From Lentisphaeria bacterium (GTDB lineage: Bacteria; Verrucomicrobiota; Lentisphaeria; Oligosphaerales; Oligosphaeraceae), in assembly GCA_024405215.1 (NCBI GenBank), contig JAKSPB010000032.1, positions 1-35,737 of the forward strand: a stretch of 35,737 nt of DNA, read 5' to 3'. Under the pieces are notes generated by a model that had not been told where the DNA came from, made no database searches, and saw only the letters and a list, made by a program, of their open reading frames with translations. Made by a program: the position numbers and the translations under genes. Position 1 is the stretch's first letter. The number at the start of each line of letters is the position of its first letter. Below, piece after piece: positions 8,413 to 16,529 of this stretch.

Positions 8413-10335
8413 ATGGCAGATCCGGAATCCAATCCCGTGGTGCTTTCCGCCACGGACCTGAGCGCGAATATCGGCGATCGCATTCTGCTGGACCACCAGG
8501 AGTTCCTTCTGCGGGAAGGCGAACGCGTGGGGCTGGTCGGAAGAAACGGCGCGGGAAAGTCCTCCCTGCTGCGTATCCTTTCCGGACGGGATCATTTCTA
8601 CTCCGGCGAAATCGCCCAGAAGCGGACATTGCGCGCGGTCTATCTTCCCCCGGCCGGGGAGCTGGACGCGGAAGAGCGCGTCCGGGAGCGTATCCTGGCC
8701 GGGGCGGCCCGGACCCTGGAGCGCACCCGCCACGACGAAGGCCATGACGCCAGGCGCCGCCCGTCCGAAGTGGAGGCGCTGGAACGGGAGATTGCCGCCC
8801 GGGATGGCTGGAACCTGGAGGTCCGCCTACAGGAATTGGCCACGTCCCTCTCCGTGCCGGAACTGGACCGCCTTGCCGGCGAGCTCTCCGGCGGCGAAAA
8901 ACGACGCGTCGCCTTGTGCAAGACGCTCATTGACCGTCCGGAACTGCTGTTGCTGGACGAGCCGACGAACCATCTGGACACCGAGACCATCGAGTGGCTG
9001 GAAGACTACTTGAACCGTCAGCGCGGGACCTGCCTTTTCGTCACCCATGACCGTTATTTCCTGGATCGCGTCTGTACGCGGATTCTGGAATTACAGAACG
9101 GCGTCCTTTACAGCTATCCAGGGAACTATACGGAATTCCTGCGCCAGAAGGCAATCCGCGAAGAAGTCGCCCAGCAGAACGAGGAGAAGCGCCTGGCCTT
9201 CATCCGCAGGGAAATCGACTGGATCCGCCGGGGCCCCCAGGCCCGCGGCACGAAGTCCTGGAGCCGCATCCAACGTTTCAATGACGCCGTGAATGCCGCG
9301 CCGCCTCCCGTGGAACGGGATGTGGAATTGCTGATGCCGGAACCCGCCAAATTCGGCGATATCATCGCCCGTCTGACCAATGTCAGCCTGGAACGGGGAG
9401 GGCGGAGGCTCTTTGAAAATGTCTCCATGAATTTCACCAGCGGAATGCGTCTGGGAATCCTGGGCAGGAACGGCTTGGGCAAGACCAGCATGTTGAAGTT
9501 GCTGCTGGGAGAACTCCAGCCCACGAATGGCGAAGTGCGCATCGGCGAAAGAGTCGAGATGAACTACATCGACCAGCACCGGACTTCCCTGGATGATTCC
9601 AAAACAGTGGTGGAGGACATTGGCGAGGGAAATGACTTCGTCATGTTCGGAAACCGCAAGGTGTCGGTCTGGACTTACCTGCGGAGATTCCTTTTCCAGG
9701 ACGAGGAGATCACCACGAAAGTCGGAGAGCTCTCCGGTGGAGAACGGAACCGGCTGCTGCTGGCGAAGGTTCTCAAGAAAGGCGGGAACTTTCTGCTACT
9801 GGACGAACCGACCAACGACCTGGATCTCTCGACGCTTCGAATCCTGGAGGAATCCCTCATGAATTTCACGGGATGCGTGGCGGTGGTCTCTCATGACCGG
9901 TATTTCCTCAATCGCGTCTGCACCGACATTTTGGCCTTTGAAGGCGAGAACAAGGTGGTCTTCCAGCATGGCGATTACCAATACTATCTGGAAAAACGGG
10001 AACAGCGGCGCCAGGCGGCCCTTGCTACGGAAGCTGCCAAGGCAAAGGCAATTCAGCAGAAGACGACTGCACCTGCGCCGAAGCCCCAGAAGGTCCGTCT
10101 GACTTGGAAGGAACAACGGGAATTGGAAGGCATGGAGGAGGCCATCCTGGAAGCGGAAACCAAGGTCTCAGATTTGGAAGCCATCTTTGCCGATCCTAAT
10201 TTCCATGTAAAATACGGAACCCGCACGGCGGAACTTACCGCGCAACTGGATTCAGCCAAGGCCGAGGTGGAGGCAAAATACGCCCGCTGGGAGGAGCTTT
10301 CCGCCAAGGCAGCACAGGCCCAGCAGGAGAAATAG
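8413..10335 (+). CDS. uup: ABC-F family ATPase, Uup type
   Basis: 640-residue soluble protein with two ATP-binding cassettes and no membrane segments. Cassette 1 has Walker A GRNGAGKS (43-50), signature LSGGEKRR and Walker B LLLLDEPTNHLD. Cassette 2 has GRNGLGKTS, LSGGERNR and FLLLDEPTNDLD. The C-terminal region begins RLTWKEQRELEGMEE and continues as a coiled coil, the arrangement typical of Uup, which binds DNA or ribosomes and is linked to branched-DNA intermediates and translation. ABC-F proteins act on the ribosome rather than in transport. It starts 3 bases after rlmL. Length and domain order are normal for Uup (about 635 aa). Confidence 0.93.
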   Translation: MADPESNPVVLSATDLSANIGDRILLDHQEFLLREGERVGLVGRNGAGKSSLLRILSGRDHFYSGEIAQKRTLRAVYLPPAGELDAEERVRERILAGAARTLERTRHDEGHDARRRPSEVEALEREIAARDGWNLEVRLQELATSLSVPELDRLAGELSGGEKRRVALCKTLIDRPELLLLDEPTNHLDTETIEWLEDYLNRQRGTCLFVTHDRYFLDRVCTRILELQNGVLYSYPGNYTEFLRQKAIREEVAQQNEEKRLAFIRREIDWIRRGPQARGTKSWSRIQRFNDAVNAAPPPVERDVELLMPEPAKFGDIIARLTNVSLERGGRRLFENVSMNFTSGMRLGILGRNGLGKTSMLKLLLGELQPTNGEVRIGERVEMNYIDQHRTSLDDSKTVVEDIGEGNDFVMFGNRKVSVWTYLRRFLFQDEEITTKVGELSGGERNRLLLAKVLKKGGNFLLLDEPTNDLDLSTLRILEESLMNFTGCVAVVSHDRYFLNRVCTDILAFEGENKVVFQHGDYQYYLEKREQRRQAALATEAAKAKAIQQKTTAPAPKPQKVRLTWKEQRELEGMEEAILEAETKVSDLEAIFADPNFHVKYGTRTAELTAQLDSAKAEVEAKYARWEELSAKAAQAQQEK

Positions 10336-10342
10336 GGATAGG

Positions 10343-10379
10343 ATAGTTTTTGTATCGTGGCAATAGTTTTTGTATCGTG
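10343..10379. repeat. 17-bp direct repeat, two copies
   Basis: ATAGTTTTTGTATCGTG occurs at 10343-10359 and again at 10363-10379, separated by three bases, directly after the uup stop. The rest of the 244-base gap up to 10579 holds a CCGGGG...CCCCGG hairpin (10406-10427) without a U-run and an A/T-rich leader before the next gene. A binding site for a regulator is possible but unproven. Confidence 0.7.
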
Positions 10380-10579
10380 AATAGAAGGGAATAGGTGTTC
10401 AATTTCCGGGGTGCCCCTGCGCCCCGGGATTCATTCTTGCGCGGGTTGCGCCTTTTCCCCGGTCGGATTGCCTGGTCCCCTTATGGCGAAAAAAAATTTT
10501 TGATTTACATTAAAAACAAAGTCTGCGCTGCCAACAGCTCAGTATTTTCCCTCTCAATAACATCTCAAGGAAAAACATC

Positions 10580-11917
10580 ATGAAAAAATTCCTTTGTTTT
10601 GCATTTTGCCTCCTGGCAGCCGCTGCTTTCAGCGCGGAACTGTATGTTTCCCAGTCCACAGGAAAGAAGAAGGGACCTGGTACCAAAGAAGCGCCTTTCA
10701 AGGCGATTCTTGACGCCATGAAGAATGCCCAGCCCGGCGATACCATTTATATGGCCGAAGGCACTTACACCGGCGCCATGGGAGCCAGCGAAATCATCAT
10801 TGACAAGCCTGTCACCATCATCGGCGGCTATGCTGCGGATTTTTCTTCCCGTGACGTGGTTGCGCATCCTACGCTGATCCAGCCGAAGAACGAGAAGAAC
10901 GACACCAAGGGCTTGAGCGTTGTCACGCTGAAGATGCCTGCCGGCGCAGGTCCCGCCATGGTGATTGACGGCATTGTGATCGACCAGGGCTTCATGAACA
11001 GCTACCACGATGTGAAGGGCAAGCCCGAAGGCGTCGAGACCGGCATGTGGCTGGAGCCTCCCGCGAAGGGCTCAAAGGACCAGTTCGCTTCCGCAAAGTC
11101 CTATTCCATCTACATGGAGACGCAGAATCGCTTTGAAGGCGACGTTGTCATCAAGAACTGCATTTTCGCCAACGGCGGCAACTATGCGGTGAACATTTCC
11201 AAGTATTGCGGCTCCGTCAAGATCCTGAACAACATCTTCGTCGCCAACCGCATGGAATCCTGCGAAGTCTCTTGCTCCGCCAATGCGCAGAACAAATCCA
11301 ACGAACTGCTGGATGTGGAATTCGCCTATAACACCGTTCTTTATACGTGGAGCCGCACGAGTGAAATGACCGACATGGGCTATGGCTTCCGCTGCATGAC
11401 CATGGTCAAGTCCAATATCCATCACAACATCTTCGGCCTGAATGTGATGGCCGGCATCGGCAATGACAAGGGCGATGCCAAGCAGCCTGGCCTCGACCGT
11501 CTGGTGAAGAACATCACCATTGACAACAACCTCTTCTTCCTGAACAAGAACGCCGATGTCACCGTCACCAAGAGCCCAAGCATCCTGAAGCTGATGGTTG
11601 ACAGCGACGAATTCGAAGACATGTGCGACTATCCCGGCATCGAGGATGTGGACGGCAATGTCTCCCTGGAGGATCCCGCCGTCTTCAAGGGACGTCTCAA
11701 CACGGCTTATCTGACCGCCTTCCTCAACGCCACCTACTCCGAGAAAACCGACTATGACGAAAACTCCCCCGCGAACCTCTTCCGCGAGGCCCTGGGCATG
11801 AACAAAGTCGGCACCATCGAGACCAAGGTCTCCATGTATGGCAACCGCTATCCGCTGGCCGACTGCTACACGCTCTTCGGAGCCTGCGACGGCTATGGCG
11901 CGCAGCTGGTGAAGTAA
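10580..11917 (+). CDS. Secreted right-handed beta-helix protein (DUF1565-like)
   Basis: 445 residues with a Sec signal peptide (MKKFLCFAFCLLAAAAFSA, cleavage about residue 19). The mature N-terminus reads LYVSQSTGKKKGPGTKEAPF, then AILDAMKNAQPGDTIYMAEG and TYTGAMG. This is the DUF1565 pattern seen before pectate-lyase-like parallel beta-helices. Later strand-turn repeats such as NCIFANGG, ILNNIFVANR, NIHHNIFGL and IDNNLFFLN fit a beta-helix. Such proteins bind or cleave polysaccharides at the cell surface or outside; no catalytic residues can be assigned here. The start has a good AAGGAAAA Shine-Dalgarno. It stands alone, with a long leader in front and a strong terminator behind. Confidence 0.85.
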   Translation: MKKFLCFAFCLLAAAAFSAELYVSQSTGKKKGPGTKEAPFKAILDAMKNAQPGDTIYMAEGTYTGAMGASEIIIDKPVTIIGGYAADFSSRDVVAHPTLIQPKNEKNDTKGLSVVTLKMPAGAGPAMVIDGIVIDQGFMNSYHDVKGKPEGVETGMWLEPPAKGSKDQFASAKSYSIYMETQNRFEGDVVIKNCIFANGGNYAVNISKYCGSVKILNNIFVANRMESCEVSCSANAQNKSNELLDVEFAYNTVLYTWSRTSEMTDMGYGFRCMTMVKSNIHHNIFGLNVMAGIGNDKGDAKQPGLDRLVKNITIDNNLFFLNKNADVTVTKSPSILKLMVDSDEFEDMCDYPGIEDVDGNVSLEDPAVFKGRLNTAYLTAFLNATYSEKTDYDENSPANLFREALGMNKVGTIETKVSMYGNRYPLADCYTLFGACDGYGAQLVK

Positions 11918-11939
11918 ATTCAATTCTACATACGAAAGG

Positions 11940-11979
11940 AAAGGCAGTCCGGAGGTTCTTCGGGCTGCCTTTGTTGTTT
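11940..11979 (+). terminator. Intrinsic terminator after the beta-helix gene
   Basis: AAAGGCAGTCCG (11940-11951) pairs along its whole length with CGGGCTGCCTTT (11961-11972), one G-U pair included, around a 9-base loop. TTGTTGTTT follows (the stem's own terminal Ts add to the run). It lies 23 bases after the stop codon. Confidence 0.88.
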
Positions 11980-12195
11980 GATGGGGGGGGCATGGCCGTC
12001 GTGCACCGCATTGGGGCGAAGGGGGAATGTCAATAGGAGAGTCTTGGGGTGCGTGGCCATCGTGTCCCGGCTGCTTCCCGCGCTTGTCTCGTTGGGAATC
12101 GACAAAAGTTTTCTGCGTATAGGCGAGGGGAGTTGTATTTTACGATTATATTCCTGCAAAAGCCATTTTCTCTGAATCTCCAGCCCCCTTTCGCC

Positions 12196-13059
12196 ATGCT
12201 TTCTGATCGCTTAAAAGTAGCCATTCCGTTGATTCTTATCGTCTGCCTGGCCTTTTTCCTGCCAGGCGCCTATGGCAAGACCTTCTTTGTCCTCCTGGCG
12301 GCTGCCATGCTGGCTGGCGCTGTTCACGAGGGCTGCACCCTGACGGGCCTGAAGCCTTTCGGCGCGCAGGAAATTCTTCTTTTCGGCTTCAGTGCCTGTC
12401 TTTTGGCGAACATCTGCTTTTGCCATACGACCAAAGTCGTGGACGACATGTTGATTGTCTCCAACTTCAGTCCCCTGGTGGAAGTGGCGCTATTGCTTTT
12501 CTTCCTGCTAGGGGCTTTTGTGACAGTCTTTTCGCGACCCGTTGATCAAAGCTCCCTGCGGACAGTCGCCTGCACCATTCTTGTGGGGGTGCTCGTCTGC
12601 TGGCAACTCTCCTATATCGTCCGGCTCTTCTTCACCATGCCGATGCTGGTTGCCTATCTGGTGGCGGTTACCAAAATGGGAGACATCGGGGCATATACGT
12701 TTGGCTCCCTTTTCGCAAAAGTGCTTCCTGGCGGCAACCACAAGCTCTCGCGCCATGTCAGTCCCAAGAAGAGCTGGGAAGGGTTGCTTGGCGGCTGTGT
12801 CTTCTGCATCATCACCTCTTTGATCTTCCTGCTGTGTGCCAAGTCATTGCAGTTCGGCTGGATCCAGGGAATCCTCTTCGGAGTGGTCGCAGCCGTCTTC
12901 GGCTTGCTTGGCGATCTTTCCGAATCTCTGCTGAAACGCGCCGCCGGCGTGAAGGATTCCGGAAAGCTTCCAGGCCTGGGCGGCGTGCTTGACGTATTGG
13001 ACAGTTTGCTTCCCATGGGGCCCATTCTGTATCTGTGGTGCTTCCTGCCTTTCTTCTAA
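12196..13059 (+). CDS. cdsA: Phosphatidate cytidylyltransferase (CDP-diglyceride synthase)
   Basis: 287-residue multi-pass membrane enzyme making CDP-diacylglycerol from CTP and phosphatidic acid, the branch point for all bacterial phospholipids. Several hydrophobic helices are visible. The diagnostic motifs are MGDIGAYTFG followed by VSPKKSWEG, and the C-terminal signature KRAAGVKDSGKLPGLGG with LDVLDS just before the end. The catalytic aspartates and the KDSG core are present. The start is the ATG at 12196, just before the first membrane helix; a long upstream in-frame extension is not conserved-looking. No Shine-Dalgarno is obvious. It opens a tight plus-strand run (cdsA, LOG, SpoU methyltransferase, PBP2). 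Confidence 0.93.
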   Translation: MLSDRLKVAIPLILIVCLAFFLPGAYGKTFFVLLAAAMLAGAVHEGCTLTGLKPFGAQEILLFGFSACLLANICFCHTTKVVDDMLIVSNFSPLVEVALLLFFLLGAFVTVFSRPVDQSSLRTVACTILVGVLVCWQLSYIVRLFFTMPMLVAYLVAVTKMGDIGAYTFGSLFAKVLPGGNHKLSRHVSPKKSWEGLLGGCVFCIITSLIFLLCAKSLQFGWIQGILFGVVAAVFGLLGDLSESLLKRAAGVKDSGKLPGLGGVLDVLDSLLPMGPILYLWCFLPFF

Positions 13060-13063
13060 CATT

Positions 13064-13612
13064 ATGCACTTGAAGAACATTGCAATCTACTGCGGGGCGT
13101 CGATGCCGCCGTCAAAGGTCTTCCAGGACGCAGCCGTCCAGATGGGCACGCTCATTGGCAAGGCGGGAATCGGCCTGGTCTTTGGCGGCAGCGCCTGCGG
13201 GACGATGAAGCTTGTCGCGGGAGCGGCGCTGGCAAATGGCGGACGCGTCACAGGCGTATTTCCCGATGATTTACCCAGGGATTTTCTGATGTCGGGACTG
13301 ACGTCGGTCATTTTCACGCATACGCTGGCGGAACGGAAGGCGCGGATGATCGCCGAATCCGACGCGCTGATCGCGTTGCCCGGCTCTTACGGGACGTGGG
13401 ATGAACTCTTTGATGCGTTGGGGCTGAAGAAGCTGCCCGACAGCAAGATGCAACAGCCCATTGCGGTCTTGAACACGGAAGGCTACTACGATCACCTTCT
13501 GGCGTTCATCGAACATAGTTTTCAGGTCGGCTTCACAGGTGAAAAACATCGCCGCCTGTTGCTGTCGGCCAATACTCCGGAGGCTCTTCTGGAGAAGATT
13601 CTCAATTCATAG
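13064..13612 (+). CDS. LOG-family protein (nucleotide 5'-monophosphate nucleosidase-like)
   Basis: 182 residues of the Rossmann-type LOG/lysine-decarboxylase-like family, whose studied members release the base from (cytokinin) riboside 5'-monophosphates or AMP. It begins IAIYCGASMPPS, the usual IxVFCGSS-type start. FGGSACGTMKLVAGAAL and ALPGSYGTWDE occupy the places of the GGGxxGLMG and PGGxGTxxE motifs. The catalytic Arg-Glu pair is supported by ERKARM and TWDE. Note PGS instead of PGG. It starts 4 bases after cdsA and precedes the methyltransferase by 10 bases, so it is operonic. The physiological substrate is unknown. Confidence 0.85.
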   Translation: MHLKNIAIYCGASMPPSKVFQDAAVQMGTLIGKAGIGLVFGGSACGTMKLVAGAALANGGRVTGVFPDDLPRDFLMSGLTSVIFTHTLAERKARMIAESDALIALPGSYGTWDELFDALGLKKLPDSKMQQPIAVLNTEGYYDHLLAFIEHSFQVGFTGEKHRRLLLSANTPEALLEKILNS

Positions 13613-13622
13613 TTACGGAAGA

Positions 13623-14489
13623 ATGGCAATGCGTTTCCACGAAGAGATCACCAGTCTGCAGAATCCGAAAGTCAAGCAGGTCGCCCGCTGGCGGGACCGC
13701 CCTGATCGCGATGATAGCCAAGTGGTTTTGGCGGAAGGATATCGCGCCTTGGTGCGTGCGTTGGCAGGCGGCTACAAGATCAAGGAGGTCTTTGTCTGCC
13801 CGGAGTATTTTCCTGCGGAAAAGCACCATGAAGAGGAGGTTCTGGAGCAGTTGGCCGCCCAGGGTGCCCGACTGATCCGCGTGGCGCCTGCCGCATTTGA
13901 GAAAATGTGCTACCGGGATCGTCCGGAAGGCCTTCTTGGCGTCGGGCCACAGCTCCATCGCACCTTGAAGGATCTGAAGATTCCTGCCGATCCCTTCTAT
14001 CTTGTTGCCGAACAAATCGAAAAGCCTGGCAATCTGGGCACCATGATGCGTTCTTCCGATGCCGTGAAGGTGGACGGACTGATTCTCTGCGATTCCAAGA
14101 CGGACATCTATAATCCCAACGTGGTGCGTGCCAGCACGGGAAATCTTTTCACGCTGCCCATAGCGGAAGCGACGACCGTCGAGACCATTCCCTGGCTGAA
14201 ATCCCATGGCGTGAAGATCCTGGCCACTTCTCCCCATGTGGACAAGCTCTACACGCAAGTCGATCTGACCGGCCCTGTGGCCGTGGTCGTCGGCGCCGAA
14301 CAATATGGCTTGACCAAACCATGGCTCCAGCAGGCGGATATGGTGGTGCGCCTGCCCATGCTTGGCGAGGCGGACTCCCTGAATGTGGCGACCGCCACCG
14401 CCATTGTTCTCTACGAAGTTGTGCGTCAGCGCCTGGCTGCCGGAATCATCCAGGATCCGGGACGTGTGCCGGATTCCGCCGACTGCTAG
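13623..14489 (+). CDS. SpoU/TrmH-family RNA 2'-O-methyltransferase
   Basis: 288-residue SPOUT-superfamily methyltransferase, expected to methylate a ribose 2'-OH in tRNA or rRNA. The three knot motifs are clear: motif 1 EKPGNLGTMMRSSDA (Asn and Arg conserved), motif 2 VVVGAEQYGLT, motif 3 LPMLGEADSLNVATA. The N-terminal part (ITSLQNPKVKQVARWRDR, then VVLAEGYRALVRAL) matches the substrate-binding domain found in RlmB/TsnR-like members. The target nucleotide cannot be told from sequence. ATG at 13623 or 13629 both fit; GGAAGA upstream is spaced better for 13629. The next gene's Shine-Dalgarno overlaps this stop codon. Confidence 0.9.
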   Translation: MAMRFHEEITSLQNPKVKQVARWRDRPDRDDSQVVLAEGYRALVRALAGGYKIKEVFVCPEYFPAEKHHEEEVLEQLAAQGARLIRVAPAAFEKMCYRDRPEGLLGVGPQLHRTLKDLKIPADPFYLVAEQIEKPGNLGTMMRSSDAVKVDGLILCDSKTDIYNPNVVRASTGNLFTLPIAEATTVETIPWLKSHGVKILATSPHVDKLYTQVDLTGPVAVVVGAEQYGLTKPWLQQADMVVRLPMLGEADSLNVATATAIVLYEVVRQRLAAGIIQDPGRVPDSADC

Positions 14490-14495
14490 GAGTTG

Positions 14496-16238
14496 ATGCG
14501 CAAAGACGCCTTCCAACCGCGCGGTTTCGCCATGGCGTTGCGAATGGCGTATGCGGTGTTGCTCCTAGGGATACTGTTTTCGGTGGCCTGGCTGCAGTTG
14601 CGTTCCACCGAGTCTCTGGAACGGAAATCCCTCAAAGAGCAGACGCGGCTAGTCTATGTGCCAGCGTGCCGCGGCACGCTGGCAGCACGGGACGGAACGC
14701 CGCTGAACTACAGCCAGCCAAGCTACGCCATTGTGATTCGTCCTGACCTGGTCCGGGATCCCCGGGACCGTCGGGCGGAGACGTTGAACAAGCTGGAGAG
14801 CGTGATCTCCTCGTTGGGTGCCGCGCTGGGGCCGGACTTCTACCAATATCGTCCCGATCGCAAGACGGTTTTGCGGCATTTGGAACAGCAGCCGGCCATG
14901 CCCTTGACCTTATGGGACGACGTGGACGCGGATACGCGGGCGAAATGGCTTTTGATGCGCAAGGAATATCCGGGGACGGAGCTTCTGCTTTCCTGGAAGC
15001 GAATCTATGCCTTTCCCGACGTGTCGCCGCAGCTTCGGGGAATGACGCGCCGGCAAACCCCTCCCCGCAACGCCTTGGAACGCTATTGGAATGCCAATTC
15101 TCTGGAACTTTCGGGGATCAGCGGAATGGAGAAAGCCTTGAATTATCTTTTGGAAGGGCAGAGCGGTTCGGAGTTGTTGCAGACGGATGTTCTTTCCTAC
15201 CGGAACAACATCTTGGAATCCAGGTCGGCCATTCGAGGCGACGACTGCCGCCTGGCATTGGATCTTTCGGCCCAGCGTCTGGCAGAGGAGCATTTCCGCA
15301 AGGCCAATCTCTCTGGAGCTGCCGTGGCCTTGGAAATGGAAACCGGGCAGGTGCTTGTCCTGGCGTCCATGCCGGCCACGCCTTTGGGGGAGGAAAACAG
15401 GGATGATATATCCGGCGGCATGATGAACCGTGCTTTGGCGGCATACTATCCGCCGGGTTCCGTCATGAAGCCGCTTTTTGCCTTCTATGCCTTGGAGCAT
15501 GGCATCGCCACGCCGGAAATGGCGGTGGAGTGTCCCGGATATTTTTCACTGACGGAAAAGCTGCGTCTGAATTGCACTCATATCCACGGCAATTTGACGA
15601 TGTCGGAAGCCATTGCGCAGTCCTGCAATACCTATTTTTGCACCTTGGCGCAGAGTTTTTCCTCGGAACAGCTGGATGACTTTGCAGAATTCTTCGGCTT
15701 TGGCCAGAAAACAGGCCAGGAATTGGCTGAACAGGAAATCGCGGGCATTCCCTTTACGCCTGGATGGGTGAAGACGCATCGGGAAAGGGACAAGGTCTGG
15801 CATTTAGGGGATACGGCGAACGGCGGAATCGGGCAGGGCGGATGGATTGCCACGCCAATGCAGGTGGCGCTGGCATTGAATTTCGCCTTGACAGGAAGGC
15901 TCTTGTCGCCATCCTATTATCTGAACGACGAATTGAAAATCCGGCGGGAAACCACGATTTCCACAGAGACGAAAAAGACCTTGCAGGGGGGGATGCGTGG
16001 ATGCGTGACGCATGGCACAGGCCAGAGCATGAAAACGGACCGACTGGCGATCCTAGGGAAGACCGGCACGGCGGAAAACGGCAGGAACCAAAGGCCTCAT
16101 GCCTGGATGGTGGCGGCTGCCCCTGCGGAAGCCCCGAAGTATCTCGTGGTGGTCGTCGTGGAACATGGCGGGGGAGGCGGGCGCGTTGCGGGCCCCATTG
16201 CCCGGGAGATCCTGTTGGAACTCTGTGCGAAACAGTGA
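14496..16238 (+). CDS. Penicillin-binding protein 2-like transpeptidase
   Basis: 580-residue class B penicillin-binding protein that cross-links peptidoglycan on the outer face of the inner membrane. One N-terminal membrane anchor (about residues 16-35) is followed by the dimerization/pedestal domain, which begins VPACRGTLAARDGTPL and is the usual RGxIxDRxG region. The transpeptidase motifs are SVMK (S322, K325), SCN (376-378) and KTG (522-524, in GKTGTAE). Gene context and architecture fit PBP2 (mrdA) better than FtsI, but no rodA or mreBCD is adjacent. The preceding stop codon sits in TAGGAG, which also acts as Shine-Dalgarno. TTG 14493 or ATG 14496 are both possible starts. Confidence 0.88.
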   Translation: MRKDAFQPRGFAMALRMAYAVLLLGILFSVAWLQLRSTESLERKSLKEQTRLVYVPACRGTLAARDGTPLNYSQPSYAIVIRPDLVRDPRDRRAETLNKLESVISSLGAALGPDFYQYRPDRKTVLRHLEQQPAMPLTLWDDVDADTRAKWLLMRKEYPGTELLLSWKRIYAFPDVSPQLRGMTRRQTPPRNALERYWNANSLELSGISGMEKALNYLLEGQSGSELLQTDVLSYRNNILESRSAIRGDDCRLALDLSAQRLAEEHFRKANLSGAAVALEMETGQVLVLASMPATPLGEENRDDISGGMMNRALAAYYPPGSVMKPLFAFYALEHGIATPEMAVECPGYFSLTEKLRLNCTHIHGNLTMSEAIAQSCNTYFCTLAQSFSSEQLDDFAEFFGFGQKTGQELAEQEIAGIPFTPGWVKTHRERDKVWHLGDTANGGIGQGGWIATPMQVALALNFALTGRLLSPSYYLNDELKIRRETTISTETKKTLQGGMRGCVTHGTGQSMKTDRLAILGKTGTAENGRNQRPHAWMVAAAPAEAPKYLVVVVVEHGGGGGRVAGPIAREILLELCAKQ

Positions 16239-16268
16239 AGAGAAAGCCTCCGGATTCAAATCCTTCGC

Positions 16269-16352
16269 CTGCGGCGAGAATGCAAAACGAGCAAACCAGT
16301 TCCGCCTGCGGCGAGAGCGCAAAACACGCAAAATAAGCAAAATAAGCAAAAA
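16269..16352. repeat. A-rich imperfect repeats after the PBP2 gene
   Basis: Two related blocks of about 40 bases, each a CGCCTGCGGCGAGA hairpin-like core followed by GCAAAAC and GCAAA runs, lead into overlapping copies of GCAAAATAAGCAAAA (16328-16342 and 16337-16351). This 15-mer is the exact complement of TTTTGCTTATTTTGC inside the T-rich tandem repeat downstream (16437-16451), so the two blocks can pair around the terminator hairpin. Confidence 0.7.
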
Positions 16353-16386
16353 GTCCTTCAGCGGAAACCGTCGAAGGACCTTGTTT
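16348..16386. terminator. Bidirectional terminator between convergent genes
   Basis: GTCCTTC (16353-16359) pairs with GAAGGAC (16373-16379), with an inner CGG-AAA-CCG stem. A run of A precedes it (a U-run for minus-strand transcripts), and CTTGTTTT follows for plus-strand transcripts. It separates the PBP2 gene from the anti-sigma gene. Confidence 0.75.
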
Positions 16387-16502
16387 TGCAATTTTGCTTG
16401 TTTTGCAATCCGTCTTTCCCTTTTGCCTGTTTTGCAATTTTGCTTATTTTGCAATCCGTCTTTTCCTTTTGCCTGTTTTACTGTTTTGCTCTCCGTCTTT
16501 CC
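16384..16502. repeat. 46-bp tandem repeat, about 2.6 units
   Basis: Unit 1 at 16384-16429 and unit 2 at 16430-16475 differ at two positions only. A shorter third unit with internal loss runs to 16502. The sequence is T-rich, built from TTTTGC steps separated by CCGTCTTTCC. It has no open frame of interest, lies between two converging stop codons, and has no spacers, so it is not a CRISPR array. Confidence 0.85.
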
Positions 16503-16529
16503 AAATGAAAATGACTATGTTTTATCGTC

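Noticed and set aside
11983-11990. Run of eight G as a possible phase-variation tract
   Set aside because: It lies after a terminator, more than 200 bases from the cdsA start, and in no credible reading frame or promoter.
16250-16275. tRNA T-arm-like sequence GGATTCAAATCC
   Set aside because: No acceptor, D or anticodon stem can be placed around it.
16384-16502. CRISPR-like array
   Set aside because: The 46-bp units are directly adjacent with no unique spacers, are T-rich, and no cas genes are near.
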